From assembly GCA_001708385.1 (NCBI GenBank), contig CP012388.1:3720001-3784000 (forward strand): a stretch of DNA of 64,000 nucleotides, in the 5' to 3' direction. The DNA is from Flavobacterium psychrophilum (GTDB lineage: Bacteria > Bacteroidota > Bacteroidia > Flavobacteriales > Flavobacteriaceae). A model generated the notes under the pieces. The model did not search any database. It was not told the origin of the DNA and saw only the letters and a program-made list of their open reading frames with translations. Below, piece after piece: positions 17,061 through 24,870 of this stretch (position 1 is the stretch's first letter; every line of letters starts with the position of its first letter). Position numbers and translations under genes: made by a program.

Positions 17061-18296
17061 ATGGGTATAAAACTGCGCCTTATAGTCATGAATTTTTTCC
17101 AGTTTTATATCTGGGGTTCGTGGCTAATATCGTTAGGCAATTACATGGGAGGAAATTTAGGCTTTAGCGGCCTGCAAATTGGCAGTGTGTATACCACTAT
17201 GGGTGTAGCCTCACTATTCATGCCCGGCCTTTTAGGTATAGTGGCAGACCGTTGGCTAAATGCCGAAAGGGTATTGGGTCTTTGCCATATAATAGGGGCG
17301 GTTTTTTTGCTCTATGCTTCTAAACTTACCAATTTTTCAGCCTTTTACCTGGCTATGCTTTTTCATTCATTTCTGTACATGCCAACTATTGCACTTAATA
17401 ATGCGGTATCGTATGCTGTACTGGAAAAGAACGGCAAAAACATTGTTACCGACTTTCCGCCGATTCGCGTATGGGGTACGGTGGGTTTTGTGTTAGCGAT
17501 GTGGACTGTTGATATACTTGGGTGGACACAGAGTCCGTTTCAATTGTACGTAAGTGCAGGCGCAGCATTGTTCTTAGGCTTGTATGCCTTTACAATGCCT
17601 GCAGTAAAACCTTCACCTGCGGGAGGTAAAAAGAGCTTGCCTTCGGCGCTGGGGCTGGATGCTTTTGTGCTTTTTAAGCAAAAGCGAATGGCTATATTTT
17701 TTGTCTTTGCTATGCTGTTAGGAGCGGCATTACAAATAACCAATGCTTTTGGAGGGCCTTTTCTGGACGATTTTAAAACAACCCATCCCGATTCATTTGC
17801 GGTAGAACATCCAAATTTACTGCTATCCATATCACAGATATCAGAAACCTTATTTATACTTTCTATACCTTTTTTTCTGAACCGTTTTGGTATAAGGCGC
17901 ATAATGTTGTTTAGCATGATAGCCTGGGCACTGCGTTTCGGCTTTTTTGCCTTTGGAGATCCCGATAGCAGGTTGTGGCTTTTGATATTTTCTATGGTGA
18001 TTTACGGTATGGCGTTCGATTTCTTCAATATATCGGGGTCGCTTTTTGTGGAGCGGGAAGCCAGCCCAGCCATACGTGCCAGCGCACAGGGATTGTTTAT
18101 GATAATGTGCAACGGGGTAGGAGCCTTTATGGGCGGGTTTGCCAGTGGCTGGGTAGTAGACCATTTTACAGTAAATGGTGTTAAAGACTGGCAGGGTATC
18201 TGGCTTACTTTTGCTATATATGCGGTTGTACTGGCTGTTGTGTTTATGCTTGTTTTTAAGGAAGTTAAAAATAAAGTAGTCCCGGTTTCCGAGTAA
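17061..18296 (+). CDS. MFS permease, nucleoside:H+ symporter (NupG-like) family
   Basis: 411 aa from the ATG at 17061. The open frame goes further up (17016), but MGIKLRLIVMNFFQFYIWGSW matches the family N-terminus and the preceding residues are not membrane-like. About 12 transmembrane segments. Family marks are the WGSWLISLGNYM start, FPPIRVWGTVGF in helix 5 and a conserved FNISGSLFVE segment in the second half. It probably imports nucleosides; the exact substrate is not visible. Downstream of cmk, which fits nucleotide salvage. Confidence 0.85.
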   Translation: MGIKLRLIVMNFFQFYIWGSWLISLGNYMGGNLGFSGLQIGSVYTTMGVASLFMPGLLGIVADRWLNAERVLGLCHIIGAVFLLYASKLTNFSAFYLAMLFHSFLYMPTIALNNAVSYAVLEKNGKNIVTDFPPIRVWGTVGFVLAMWTVDILGWTQSPFQLYVSAGAALFLGLYAFTMPAVKPSPAGGKKSLPSALGLDAFVLFKQKRMAIFFVFAMLLGAALQITNAFGGPFLDDFKTTHPDSFAVEHPNLLLSISQISETLFILSIPFFLNRFGIRRIMLFSMIAWALRFGFFAFGDPDSRLWLLIFSMVIYGMAFDFFNISGSLFVEREASPAIRASAQGLFMIMCNGVGAFMGGFASGWVVDHFTVNGVKDWQGIWLTFAIYAVVLAVVFMLVFKEVKNKVVPVSE

Positions 18297-18384
18297 ATCC
18301 ATATTATAGATGAATGTTTTAAGATATGTTCGGTTTTAATCGGGCCATCCTTGTTTAGTACCTTAAAAACCCGTGGTTTATAGT

Positions 18385-18414
18385 TTGCAGATATTAAAAA
18401 AAGTTGTACCTTTG
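18385..18414 (+). promoter_or_regulatory. Promoter of rpsA
   Basis: TTG at 18385-18387, a 19-bp spacer and TACCTTTG at 18407-18414: a full match to the Bacteroidetes housekeeping promoter. It leaves a leader of about 115 nt before the rpsA ATG, long enough for translational autoregulation, although no clear fold was identified. Confidence 0.8.
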
Positions 18415-18536
18415 CGCACCTTTTGGCGAATAGGGTTTCCATTAGGTGTTTAAAAGCAATTTTATGTAAAACGCTTCTGCTGTTTTGCATTGCATAAGAA
18501 ACCCAGCAAAATGCAGGATACAAATTTTTTATCAGC

Positions 18537-20318
18537 ATGTCTGAACAAATTAAAACAAACGAAGAATTTCTACAGGAGTTTAACTGGCATAACTTCGAAG
18601 AAGGTATTGATCCGGTAGATGAGCAAAACCTTAGGGAATTTGAAAGTCTGGTTGAAGAAACTTTTATTTCAACTGACAGCGATGAAGTAGTAGAAGGTAC
18701 TGTAGTTAGAATTACTGACCGTGACGCAATCGTAGACATCAACGCAAAATCAGAAGGTGTAATTTCTCTTAATGAGTTCCGTTACAACCCGAACCTAAAA
18801 GTAGGTGATAAAGTTGAGGTTCTTATTGACGTTCGTGAAGATAAATCAGGACAATTAGTATTATCTCACAAAAAAGCGCGTACAATCAAGGCTTGGGATA
18901 GAGTTATCAATGCTAACGAAACAGGTGAAATCGTTAATGGTTTTGTTAAATGCAGAACTAAAGGTGGTATGATCGTTGACGTATTTGGTATTGAGGCATT
19001 CCTTCCGGGATCTCAGATTGACGTTAAGCCAATTAGAGATTACGATCAATATGTGAACAAAACTATGGAGTTCAAAGTTGTGAAAATCAACCATGAGTTC
19101 AAAAACGTAGTAGTATCTCACAAAGCTCTTATCGAGGCAGATATCGAAGTTCAGAAAAAAGAAATCATTGGGCAGCTTGAAAAAGGCCAGGTACTTGAAG
19201 GTGTTGTTAAAAACATTACTTCTTACGGTGTATTCATCGACCTTGGAGGTGTTGACGGACTTATCCACATCACAGACCTTTCTTGGAGCCGTATCAACCA
19301 CCCAAGTGAAGTTCTTGAACTTGACCAAAAACTTAACGTTGTTATCCTTGATTTCGATGATGAGAAAACAAGAATTCAACTTGGTCTTAAACAATTACAC
19401 GCTCACCCATGGGATGCACTTGATGCAAACCTTGCAGTAGGTGACAAAGTTAAAGGTAAAGTAGTAGTTATTGCTGACTACGGTGCGTTTATCGAAGTTG
19501 CTGAAGGTGTAGAAGGCCTAATCCACGTTTCTGAAATGTCTTGGTCTACGCACCTAAGATCTGCTCAGGATTTCGTTAAAGTTGGTGATGAAGTAGAAGC
19601 TGTTATCCTTACTCTTGACAGAGAAGACAGAAAAATGTCTCTAGGTATCAAACAATTATCTCAGGATCCATGGACTGATATCACTACTAAATATCCTGTA
19701 GGTTCTAAACACACAGGTATCGTTAGAAACTTTACAAACTTTGGTATATTCGTAGAGCTTGAAGAAGGTATCGACGGATTGATCTACATCTCTGACCTAT
19801 CTTGGACTAAGAAGATCAAACACCCATCTGAATTTGTAAACGTTGGTGATAAACTAGACGTAGTAGTTCTTGAACTAGACGTTGATGGTCGTAAACTTTC
19901 TCTAGGTCACAAACAAACTCAGGCTAACCCTTGGGATAAATATGAAGATTCTTTCGCTGTAGGTACACTACATACAGGTGAGATTTCTGAAATCGTTGAC
20001 AAAGGTGCTACAGTAGAATTCGGTGACGATATCGTTGCTTTCATTCCTACACGTCACCTTGAGAAAGAAGACGGAAAAAAACTTAAAAAAGGAGAATCTG
20101 CTGAATTCAAAGTAATTGAGTTCAACAAAGAATTCAAAAGAGTTGTAGCTTCTCACACTGCTACATTCCGTGACGAAGAAGAGAAAAATGTTAGAAACAA
20201 TGATTCTAACAACAATAACAATTCTTCATCTAACAACAATGCAGAAAGAAGCACTCTAGGTGATCTTGATGTATTAGCTGAATTAAAAGAAAGAATGGAA
20301 AAAGGAGAAAACAAATAA
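18537..20318 (+). CDS. rpsA: 30S ribosomal protein S1
   Basis: 593 aa. Binds mRNA and helps deliver it to the 30S subunit, which matters in Bacteroidetes where Shine-Dalgarno pairing is rare. About six S1 (OB-fold) repeats occur, recognisable by G-x-V-x-x-(I/F)-x-x-(Y/F)-G-(A/V)-F-(I/V) and GLIHxSxxSW; the first and last are the most diverged. The C-terminal tail is Asn/Ser-rich and low-complexity (about 555-575). Its codon use is more optimised than its neighbours'. Downstream begins an accessory island whose repeats contain copies of the rpsA terminator. Confidence 0.98.
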   Translation: MSEQIKTNEEFLQEFNWHNFEEGIDPVDEQNLREFESLVEETFISTDSDEVVEGTVVRITDRDAIVDINAKSEGVISLNEFRYNPNLKVGDKVEVLIDVREDKSGQLVLSHKKARTIKAWDRVINANETGEIVNGFVKCRTKGGMIVDVFGIEAFLPGSQIDVKPIRDYDQYVNKTMEFKVVKINHEFKNVVVSHKALIEADIEVQKKEIIGQLEKGQVLEGVVKNITSYGVFIDLGGVDGLIHITDLSWSRINHPSEVLELDQKLNVVILDFDDEKTRIQLGLKQLHAHPWDALDANLAVGDKVKGKVVVIADYGAFIEVAEGVEGLIHVSEMSWSTHLRSAQDFVKVGDEVEAVILTLDREDRKMSLGIKQLSQDPWTDITTKYPVGSKHTGIVRNFTNFGIFVELEEGIDGLIYISDLSWTKKIKHPSEFVNVGDKLDVVVLELDVDGRKLSLGHKQTQANPWDKYEDSFAVGTLHTGEISEIVDKGATVEFGDDIVAFIPTRHLEKEDGKKLKKGESAEFKVIEFNKEFKRVVASHTATFRDEEEKNVRNNDSNNNNNSSSNNNAERSTLGDLDVLAELKERMEKGENK

Positions 20319-20341
20319 TCCTTATCCTCTTTAATTATAGA

Positions 20342-20371
20342 AGCCCTCTCAGTAATGAGAGGGCTTTTTTT
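20342..20371 (+). terminator. rpsA terminator (parent copy of the island repeat)
   Basis: The perfect stem GCCCTCTCA (20343-20351)/TGAGAGGGC (20356-20364) with GTAA loop is followed by seven T residues. The block from about 20331 to 20400, including TATAATCAATTCTGTATATTTG, recurs with changes at about 21988, 22980, 23912 and (shortened) 24752. Confidence 0.95.
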
Positions 20372-20446
20372 GTATAATCAATTCTGTATATTTGTTTACG
20401 TTTCTTATAAACCTAAATTGGTAGTAAACCTAAATGCTAAAAGATT

Positions 20447-21246
20447 AAGTACCAAGGGCAAGAGCTCCAGGACGAACTGTGGCTTGGCTGGTAAGATTAT
20501 AAAGCACATAACTATGATCCTGCAATAGGTAGATGGTTTAATATTGATCCACTGGCAGAGGTAAGTAGAAGGTGGTCGCCTTATACATATTGTTATAATA
20601 ACCCTATGAGGTTTGTTGACCCCGATGGGATGATAGCTGATGATATTATTAAGCCTACATTTACAACGCTCCAGGAAGCACTGCAGGCTCAACGCAAAGT
20701 GCTTATATTAAAGAAGTAGAAAAAGGAACTGGAAACACTTTTCAAGTTACTATTGAAAAAAATGATGGTAACGTTGTTTTTACACAGGTCTCTGAAGGAC
20801 CTGTTATTAAGGAACAACAAGCATTTATTAATGTTTATAGTCAAGCGGTCTATAGTTCCGCTACAGCAGATGTAGAGATAGTAAACAATGATGCAAATGT
20901 TACTGTTGCTTCTCTAAAAGATAATATGATAGATATTGGCGATATGCAAGAATTTGACAAAGCTGGTCATAGTGCTGGTCCTAGTGCTGGAGTTCTAGCG
21001 CATGAGACAAAAGAACAACAATTAAAAGCTGAATCTGGAGAGGTAAAAGGTGTTAATCCTGCTGGAGCAATTTATATGCATAAACAGGCAACATATGCTG
21101 ACGATAGTGTTAATGGTAATTGCAGAATGCAAAATTATTTAAATGGTGACAATATATTTTATGCACGAGACGGAAGTAAAACATCGCAAACGGTAACACC
21201 AAACTCTTCTGGAGGCATAAATTTAACTAAAACCAAAATTCCATAA
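20447..21246 (+). pseudogene. Truncated Rhs-type toxin: broken core end plus C-terminal toxin domain
   Basis: In one frame 20447-20640 reads the classic end of the RHS-associated core ([33 protein letters not shown]). An in-frame TAA at 20492 sits where the family normally has Trp-Tyr-Asp, so Tyr has become a stop. Shortly after the core, around 20650-20700, the reading moves to another frame. That frame stays open from 20653 to the stop at 21246 and carries a ~195-residue C-terminal domain ([14 protein letters not shown]... to LTKTKIP). The domain contains GVLAHETKEQQ, a His-Glu helix that is not a complete HExxH. The large N-terminal Rhs shell is missing. The first ATG in the toxin frame is at 20926, so a 106-aa piece could still be made. 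The toxin type was not recognised. Confidence 0.85.
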
Positions 21247-21248
21247 TT

Positions 21249-21608
21249 ATGAAAAAAATATTATTTATACTGATTCTCATCCAAATCTCATGTAAACCTT
21301 CTGACTTAGGTAGAAATAATTGTAATGAAAATCTAAAATTTAAAGAAGCTTTCTTTCATCATATCAGATATATTGACAACAATATTACTGTTTTGCAAGA
21401 TTCAACATTTATAAAATCCGTGATTTTTATTTCTAATTATGCACCTGTATCGACTGATGAGCTTATGAACTATTCTAGAACTTATCCAACAGGTATATTT
21501 CAACAGGACCGTAAAAAATGGGTAGAATGGTACGACGAAAATAAGTGTAAAAATATTCAGTTCAAAGAAACATATGTCATTCCAGAAGCTTATATGAATC
21601 ATAATTAG
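21249..21608 (+). CDS. Small lipoprotein, candidate immunity protein of the Rhs remnant
   Basis: 119 aa. Lipobox IQISC with Cys15. It starts two bases after the toxin-domain stop, the usual place for an immunity gene. The C-terminal part (DRKKWVEWYDENK) matches the pattern of the lipoprotein at 23225 (YIKWKEWYINNK), so the two are distant relatives. An envelope-anchored protein would suit protection against a toxin acting in the periplasm. Immunity function is inferred from position only. AT-rich compared with the housekeeping genes around. Confidence 0.65.
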   Translation: MKKILFILILIQISCKPSDLGRNNCNENLKFKEAFFHHIRYIDNNITVLQDSTFIKSVIFISNYAPVSTDELMNYSRTYPTGIFQQDRKKWVEWYDENKCKNIQFKETYVIPEAYMNHN

Positions 21609-22196
21609 ATTATGAAATTCGTTATAGATACTAAGTTAGTCGCATATGTTTTTATATTTCTAACGTACTAAAATAAAGAATAATTTTAATAAAAATTAAA
21701 ATGGATGAGCAGCAATGTTCATCCTTTGTCTTTTATAACCGTTTCCATATCCAATGAACTACCGCCACAACAATAACCAGTAAGGCAACACTAATTTGCA
21801 ACACGACACCTAAGTCCTAAGTCATTGCTTAATGATGTATATGCATTTCGTTTATGGTGGTTCTCTATGCCCGTCATAATTTGCTGGCTATACTCTCGCT
21901 ACGTTTGCTTTACATAGTCATTATCTTCTGACCTAATGAAGTTAATTAATGTATTTTATTGCATGGCGGGATACGCCTTTAATTAATTATAGAAGCCCTC
22001 TCAGCAATGAGAGAGCTTTTTTTGTATAATCAATTCTGTATATTTGTTTACGTTTCGATTGGAGGTTTCTGTTTATTTAAAGGAGTGTCTGAATTATAAA
22101 TGATCAAGATGTTATCTTAAATTAGTTTGCGCACGAGCAAGATACTCGCGCGAGCGGAGGGGTGTGAGCGGAGCAATACCAATAAAACATTAAAAA
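21609..22196 (+). repeat. Island repeat copy 1 between candidate immunity genes
   Basis: 588 bp without a gene. In order: ATGTTCATCCTTT; an antisense relic of a membrane-protein gene end (from 21733); a block GCTATACTCTCGCTACGTTTGCTTTACATAG; an rpsA-like terminator (21994-22023, one stem mismatch); TATATTTG; GATTGGAGGTTTCTG; and GTTTGCGCACGAGCAAGATACTCGCGCGAGCGG just before the next gene. All blocks recur, in the same order, in the spacer from 22705 onward. Confidence 0.85.
21733..21900 (-). pseudogene. Relic of a membrane-protein gene end (copy 1)
   Basis: On the minus strand a short hydrophobic frame, VLQISVALLVIV...HWIWKRL, ends in TAA at 21733. A TAG lies a few codons upstream of it, and an insertion has broken the HxKRNA part. 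It is one of three decayed copies, the best preserved being at 22753. Confidence 0.55.
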
Positions 22197-22619
22197 ATGG
22201 AAAAATTTAAAATATCGTTATTTGAAGACGAATATAATAACGTATTTCCGTCTTATAGCACATTATCTGACGAGGAATGCAACAACTTAAGGCTTGAAAT
22301 AACAAAGAAATATCTCAAAAAGCGAGAAAATATCGTTGAGGCAATTTTTTCACTCCAAGATTATTGTGCTGAAGAAGATGCTTCAGAAGACTTTGATTTA
22401 TTAAATACCTTCGATAAACTTGGAATTGTCCCACAAGAAAATGTTTATATAGATTGGTATGATTTCAAAAAAATTGACTTAATGGCGATAAAAGATTTCA
22501 GCAAGTTTTTTTATGATGTGTGGTATCCTGTAGCAGATGACATAAATATATTTGATAAAAGCTTAGATTGGGTTATGTTTATTAGGCATGATGGAGCTAT
22601 TTATTACTTAAAAAATTAA
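22197..22619 (+). CDS. Acidic cytosolic protein, candidate orphan immunity protein
   Basis: 140 aa, no signal peptide, acidic, with many aromatic residues (FYDVWYPVADD, DWVMFIRHDGAIYYL). Length, acidity and position resemble immunity proteins of polymorphic toxin systems, several of which end in a strand like xDGAIYYL. No specific immunity family could be assigned. It stands alone between two repeat copies, with no toxin gene next to it. The coding DNA is clearly more AT-rich than rpsA or lon, which suggests acquisition. Confidence 0.6.
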   Translation: MEKFKISLFEDEYNNVFPSYSTLSDEECNNLRLEITKKYLKKRENIVEAIFSLQDYCAEEDASEDFDLLNTFDKLGIVPQENVYIDWYDFKKIDLMAIKDFSKFFYDVWYPVADDINIFDKSLDWVMFIRHDGAIYYLKN

Positions 22620-22704
22620 ATACAATGAACGAGTATGTTTTAAAGTCAGTACTATAAATTTGATATTCTTACGTTCAAAAACGAACAAATTATAAAAGTG
22701 AAAT

Positions 22705-23165
22705 TAAGAGGATAAACAATAATGTTCATCCTTTTTTTTTCCGTTTCCATATTCAAAGCAATACCACCCCAACAATAACCAGAAAGGCAACCATAATCTG
22801 TATCACGGCAGCAACCAGTCCTAAACTGTTACCAATTGAAACAGGTGCATTTCGTTTATGGTGGTCTCTATGCCAGTCATAAATTTGCGTTTATACTCTA
22901 GCTACGTATGCTTTACATAGCCATTCTCTTCGGTATAATGAAATTTTTTGTATTGCTATTTCAGGACAAGACATCCCTTTAATTATAAAGGCACTCTCAG
23001 CAATGAGATGGCTTTTTTTATACAATCGATTCTGTATATTTGTTAACGTTGATTCTGATTGGAGGTTTCTATATATTTACAGTAATGCCTGAATTATAAA
23101 TGATGATCAAGATGTTATCTTAAATTAGTTTGCGCATGAGCAAGATGCTCGCGCGAGCGGGGGGA
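22705..23165 (+). repeat. Island repeat copy 2
   Basis: Same block order as copy 1: ATGTTCATCC, antisense relic (22753-22890), CTTTACATAGCCATTCTCTTC, terminator-like hairpin (22991-23012, now with stem mismatches), TGTATATTTG, GATTGGAGGTTTCT, and GCATGAGCAAGATGCTCGCGCGAGCGG. Flanking parts of this 605-bp spacer (22620-22704, 23166-23224) hold nothing recognisable. Confidence 0.85.
22753..22890 (-). pseudogene. Best-preserved relic of the antisense membrane-protein gene (copy 2)
   Basis: The minus strand is open for 45 codons. It reads YDWHRDHHKRNAPVSIGN, then SLGLVAAVIQIMVAFLVIVG and a stop. A basic His/Arg segment followed by one hydrophobic helix looks like the C-terminus of a small membrane protein. 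Copies 1 and 4 share the helix and extend to HWIWKRL. There is no start codon and the upstream half is gone. Family unknown. Confidence 0.55.
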
Positions 23166-23224
23166 AGCTAAAACAGTAACATACGATATTGATAAGAATA
23201 ACGTAAAAAAGTAACCCAATTAAA

Positions 23225-23560
23225 ATGAAAACATTTATATATTTAATTTTTGTTTTTTTGTTAAGCTGTAGTGTATTGCAAGAAAATAAGAGAGCTTATA
23301 AAGAAGTTGAAGAAAAATTGGTATTTGTTGAATCCTATTTAAAAGGTAAACCAGACAAGCAATTAAAAATAATCAAGGTAATAAGTTATTTAGAAAAATT
23401 AACTGGAATTGAATCTGAAGCTGATGGTTCAGAAATAGGGAAATTAAATCCCACCCAACAAGATTATATTAAATGGAAAGAATGGTATATTAACAACAAA
23501 AAAAGATTGTATTACGATAATGGAACAAATTCTGTAATTGTTAAAAAAGGATTAGAGTAA
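23225..23560 (+). CDS. Small lipoprotein, candidate orphan immunity protein
   Basis: 111 aa. Lipobox LLSC with Cys15. The mature part is Lys/Glu-rich and helical, then has KLNPTQQDYIKWKEWYINNKK, similar in layout to the end of the lipoprotein at 21249. Proteins with this Trp-x-x-Trp-Tyr-x-x-Asn-Lys pattern seem to form one small lipoprotein family. AT-rich, alone between repeat copies, no adjacent toxin. Immunity role inferred from context. Confidence 0.6.
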   Translation: MKTFIYLIFVFLLSCSVLQENKRAYKEVEEKLVFVESYLKGKPDKQLKIIKVISYLEKLTGIESEADGSEIGKLNPTQQDYIKWKEWYINNKKRLYYDNGTNSVIVKKGLE

Positions 23561-23639
23561 TCTGTTACTTTGACTAAATCTAAATTAAGCTCGGTAACTG
23601 AATGGTTTCGGGCTTTTTTATTCTCCTGTTTAAAAAGCC

Positions 23640-24100
23640 TTGAATAGGATTTAAACAATTTACTTTAAAATCATTTCCTCCGCTCGTGCGAGCATCCTTT
23701 TCGTGTACGAAACATTTTTCTCCACACTATCTACGCTTTATCAAATAGATATCGGCAAATGAAAACCGGCCGGAATATACTTCAAAGACAATATACAGAA
23801 CTATTTGCAATTTAAGCGACTTACTGTAGTATTGCTAGGTTCGCTTTACATAGTTATTCCCTTCTGATATAATGAAGTTTTAATGTATCGGCATTTCAGG
23901 ACGGGAATCCCTTTAATTATAGAGGCACTCTCAGTAATGAGAGGGCTTTTTTTATACAATCGATTCTGTATATTTGTTTACGTTGATTCCGATTGGAGAT
24001 TTCTGTTTATTTACAGGAATACCTGAATTATAAATGAGGATCAAGATGTTATCTTAAATTAGTTTGCGCACGAGCAAGATGCTCGCGCGAGCGGGGGACA
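23640..24100 (+). repeat. Island repeat copy 3 (chimeric)
   Basis: The right half follows the common order: CGCTTTACATAG, rpsA-like hairpin 23925-23953, TATATTTG, GATTGGAGATTTCTG, GCACGAGCAAGATGCTCGCGCGAGCGG. The left half differs from the other copies. It has CTCCGCTCGTGCGAGC and a fragment matching the 3' end of the gene at 25524. Copy 3 therefore joins the island repeat with sequence now found 1.8 kb downstream. Between 23561 and 23640 there is only a weak hairpin. Confidence 0.8.
23727..23797 (-). pseudogene. Relic of the 3' end of a paralog of the gene at 25524
   Basis: On the minus strand the relic reads YIVFEVYSGRFSFADIYLIKRR and a stop. The intact protein at 25524 ends DIAFVVYSGRFSFGDIYMIKRK. 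The match also continues past the stop into the noncoding flank (CACACTA, TTTCTC). Further upstream the coding similarity fades. Confidence 0.75.
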
Positions 24101-24139
24101 TTTTAATACGAAGTACATGGAGAAATATTATTATGTAGT

Positions 24140-24439
24140 ATGAGTAAAATTTATAAAATAATAATTACAGGGCAATTAATGATTAACATTATAGTTATTC
24201 TAATTATTTTTGGAGTAAGATTTGTCCTTATAAATTATTTCAATTTTAAAGGCTTAGATGCTGGAATAATTGGTGTGATATTAGGTTGGTTTTACTGGAG
24301 TGTCGCTATAAAAATATGGATAAGTTGGGCTTTTAAAAATGGTCTTTCTGTTGAAAAAGTTTTATCTGTTGGACGAAAGAATTTATTATTATGGAATAAA
24401 TCCACTATTGATAACGCTCTGAACAGAAAGAGAAAGTAA
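24140..24439 (+). CDS. Small membrane protein, candidate orphan immunity protein
   Basis: 99 aa. Two hydrophobic segments (about 6-31 and 40-65), then a basic tail (about 70-99, ending NRKRK). Membrane immunity proteins are known for toxins that attack from the periplasm, but no family was recognised. It sits in the same setting as the other island genes: repeat leader on the left, repeat copy 4 on the right. AT-rich. Confidence 0.6.
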   Translation: MSKIYKIIITGQLMINIIVILIIFGVRFVLINYFNFKGLDAGIIGVILGWFYWSVAIKIWISWAFKNGLSVEKVLSVGRKNLLLWNKSTIDNALNRKRK

Positions 24440-24469
24440 TTTCTATAAGTATCTATCGTGTAAGGCAGC

Positions 24470-24810
24470 TAGGATGAACAGAAATGTTCATCCTTTCTTA
24501 TTATAACCGTTTCCATATCCAATGCAGTACCGCCCCAACAATTACCAATAAGGCAACAATAATCTGCAACACGGCACCAAACAAGTCTTAAGTCGTTACT
24601 CAATGATGTTGGTGCATTTCGTTTTTGATGGCACTCTACACCAGTCATAAATTTACTGGCTATACTCTCGCTACGTTCGCTTTACATAGTCATTCTCTTC
24701 TGACCTAATGAAGTTAATTTATGTATTATTATTATTACAGGACGGAATATGTCTTTAACTATAGCGGCCTCTCATTGCTGAGAGGGCTTTTTTTGTTATC
24801 GTAGTTTTTT
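24470..24810 (+). repeat. Island repeat copy 4 (ends the array)
   Basis: Has ATGTTCATCC, the antisense relic (TAA at 24501), GGCTATACTCTCGCTACGTTCGC, CTTTACATAGTCATTCTCTTC and a shortened terminator hairpin near 24767-24787 with T run. It lacks the TATATTTG box and the GC-rich leader, so it looks like the right boundary of the array. The rest of this 413-bp gap shows nothing further. Confidence 0.8.
24501..24660 (-). pseudogene. Relic of the antisense membrane-protein gene (copy 4)
   Basis: On the minus strand, FGAVLQIIVALLVIVGAVL then HWIWKRL and TAA at 24501. A stop lies just upstream of the helix, and the KRNAP segment is in another frame, so it is not functional. Confidence 0.55.
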
Positions 24811-24870
24811 TGTGGATGTTTTTTTTTAACTTTATCTGCGCCAATCAATTAAATGTATGAAAAATACGCT

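Noticed and set aside
18002..18742. 246-codon minus-strand open frame across the permease end and the start of rpsA
   Set aside because: Overlaps the rpsA promoter and two clear genes; Ser-rich with no domain.
20405..20692. 95-codon minus-strand open frame opposite the Rhs core remnant
   Set aside because: The plus strand carries the recognisable Rhs core motifs, so the minus frame is a shadow.
21609..24852. CRISPR array
   Set aside because: The repeats are several hundred bases long, diverged, and spaced by genes; there are no short regular spacers or cas genes.
20320..24852. Integron or transposon explanation for the cassette array
   Set aside because: No integrase, transposase, terminal inverted repeats or target duplications were seen; homologous recombination between long repeats suffices.
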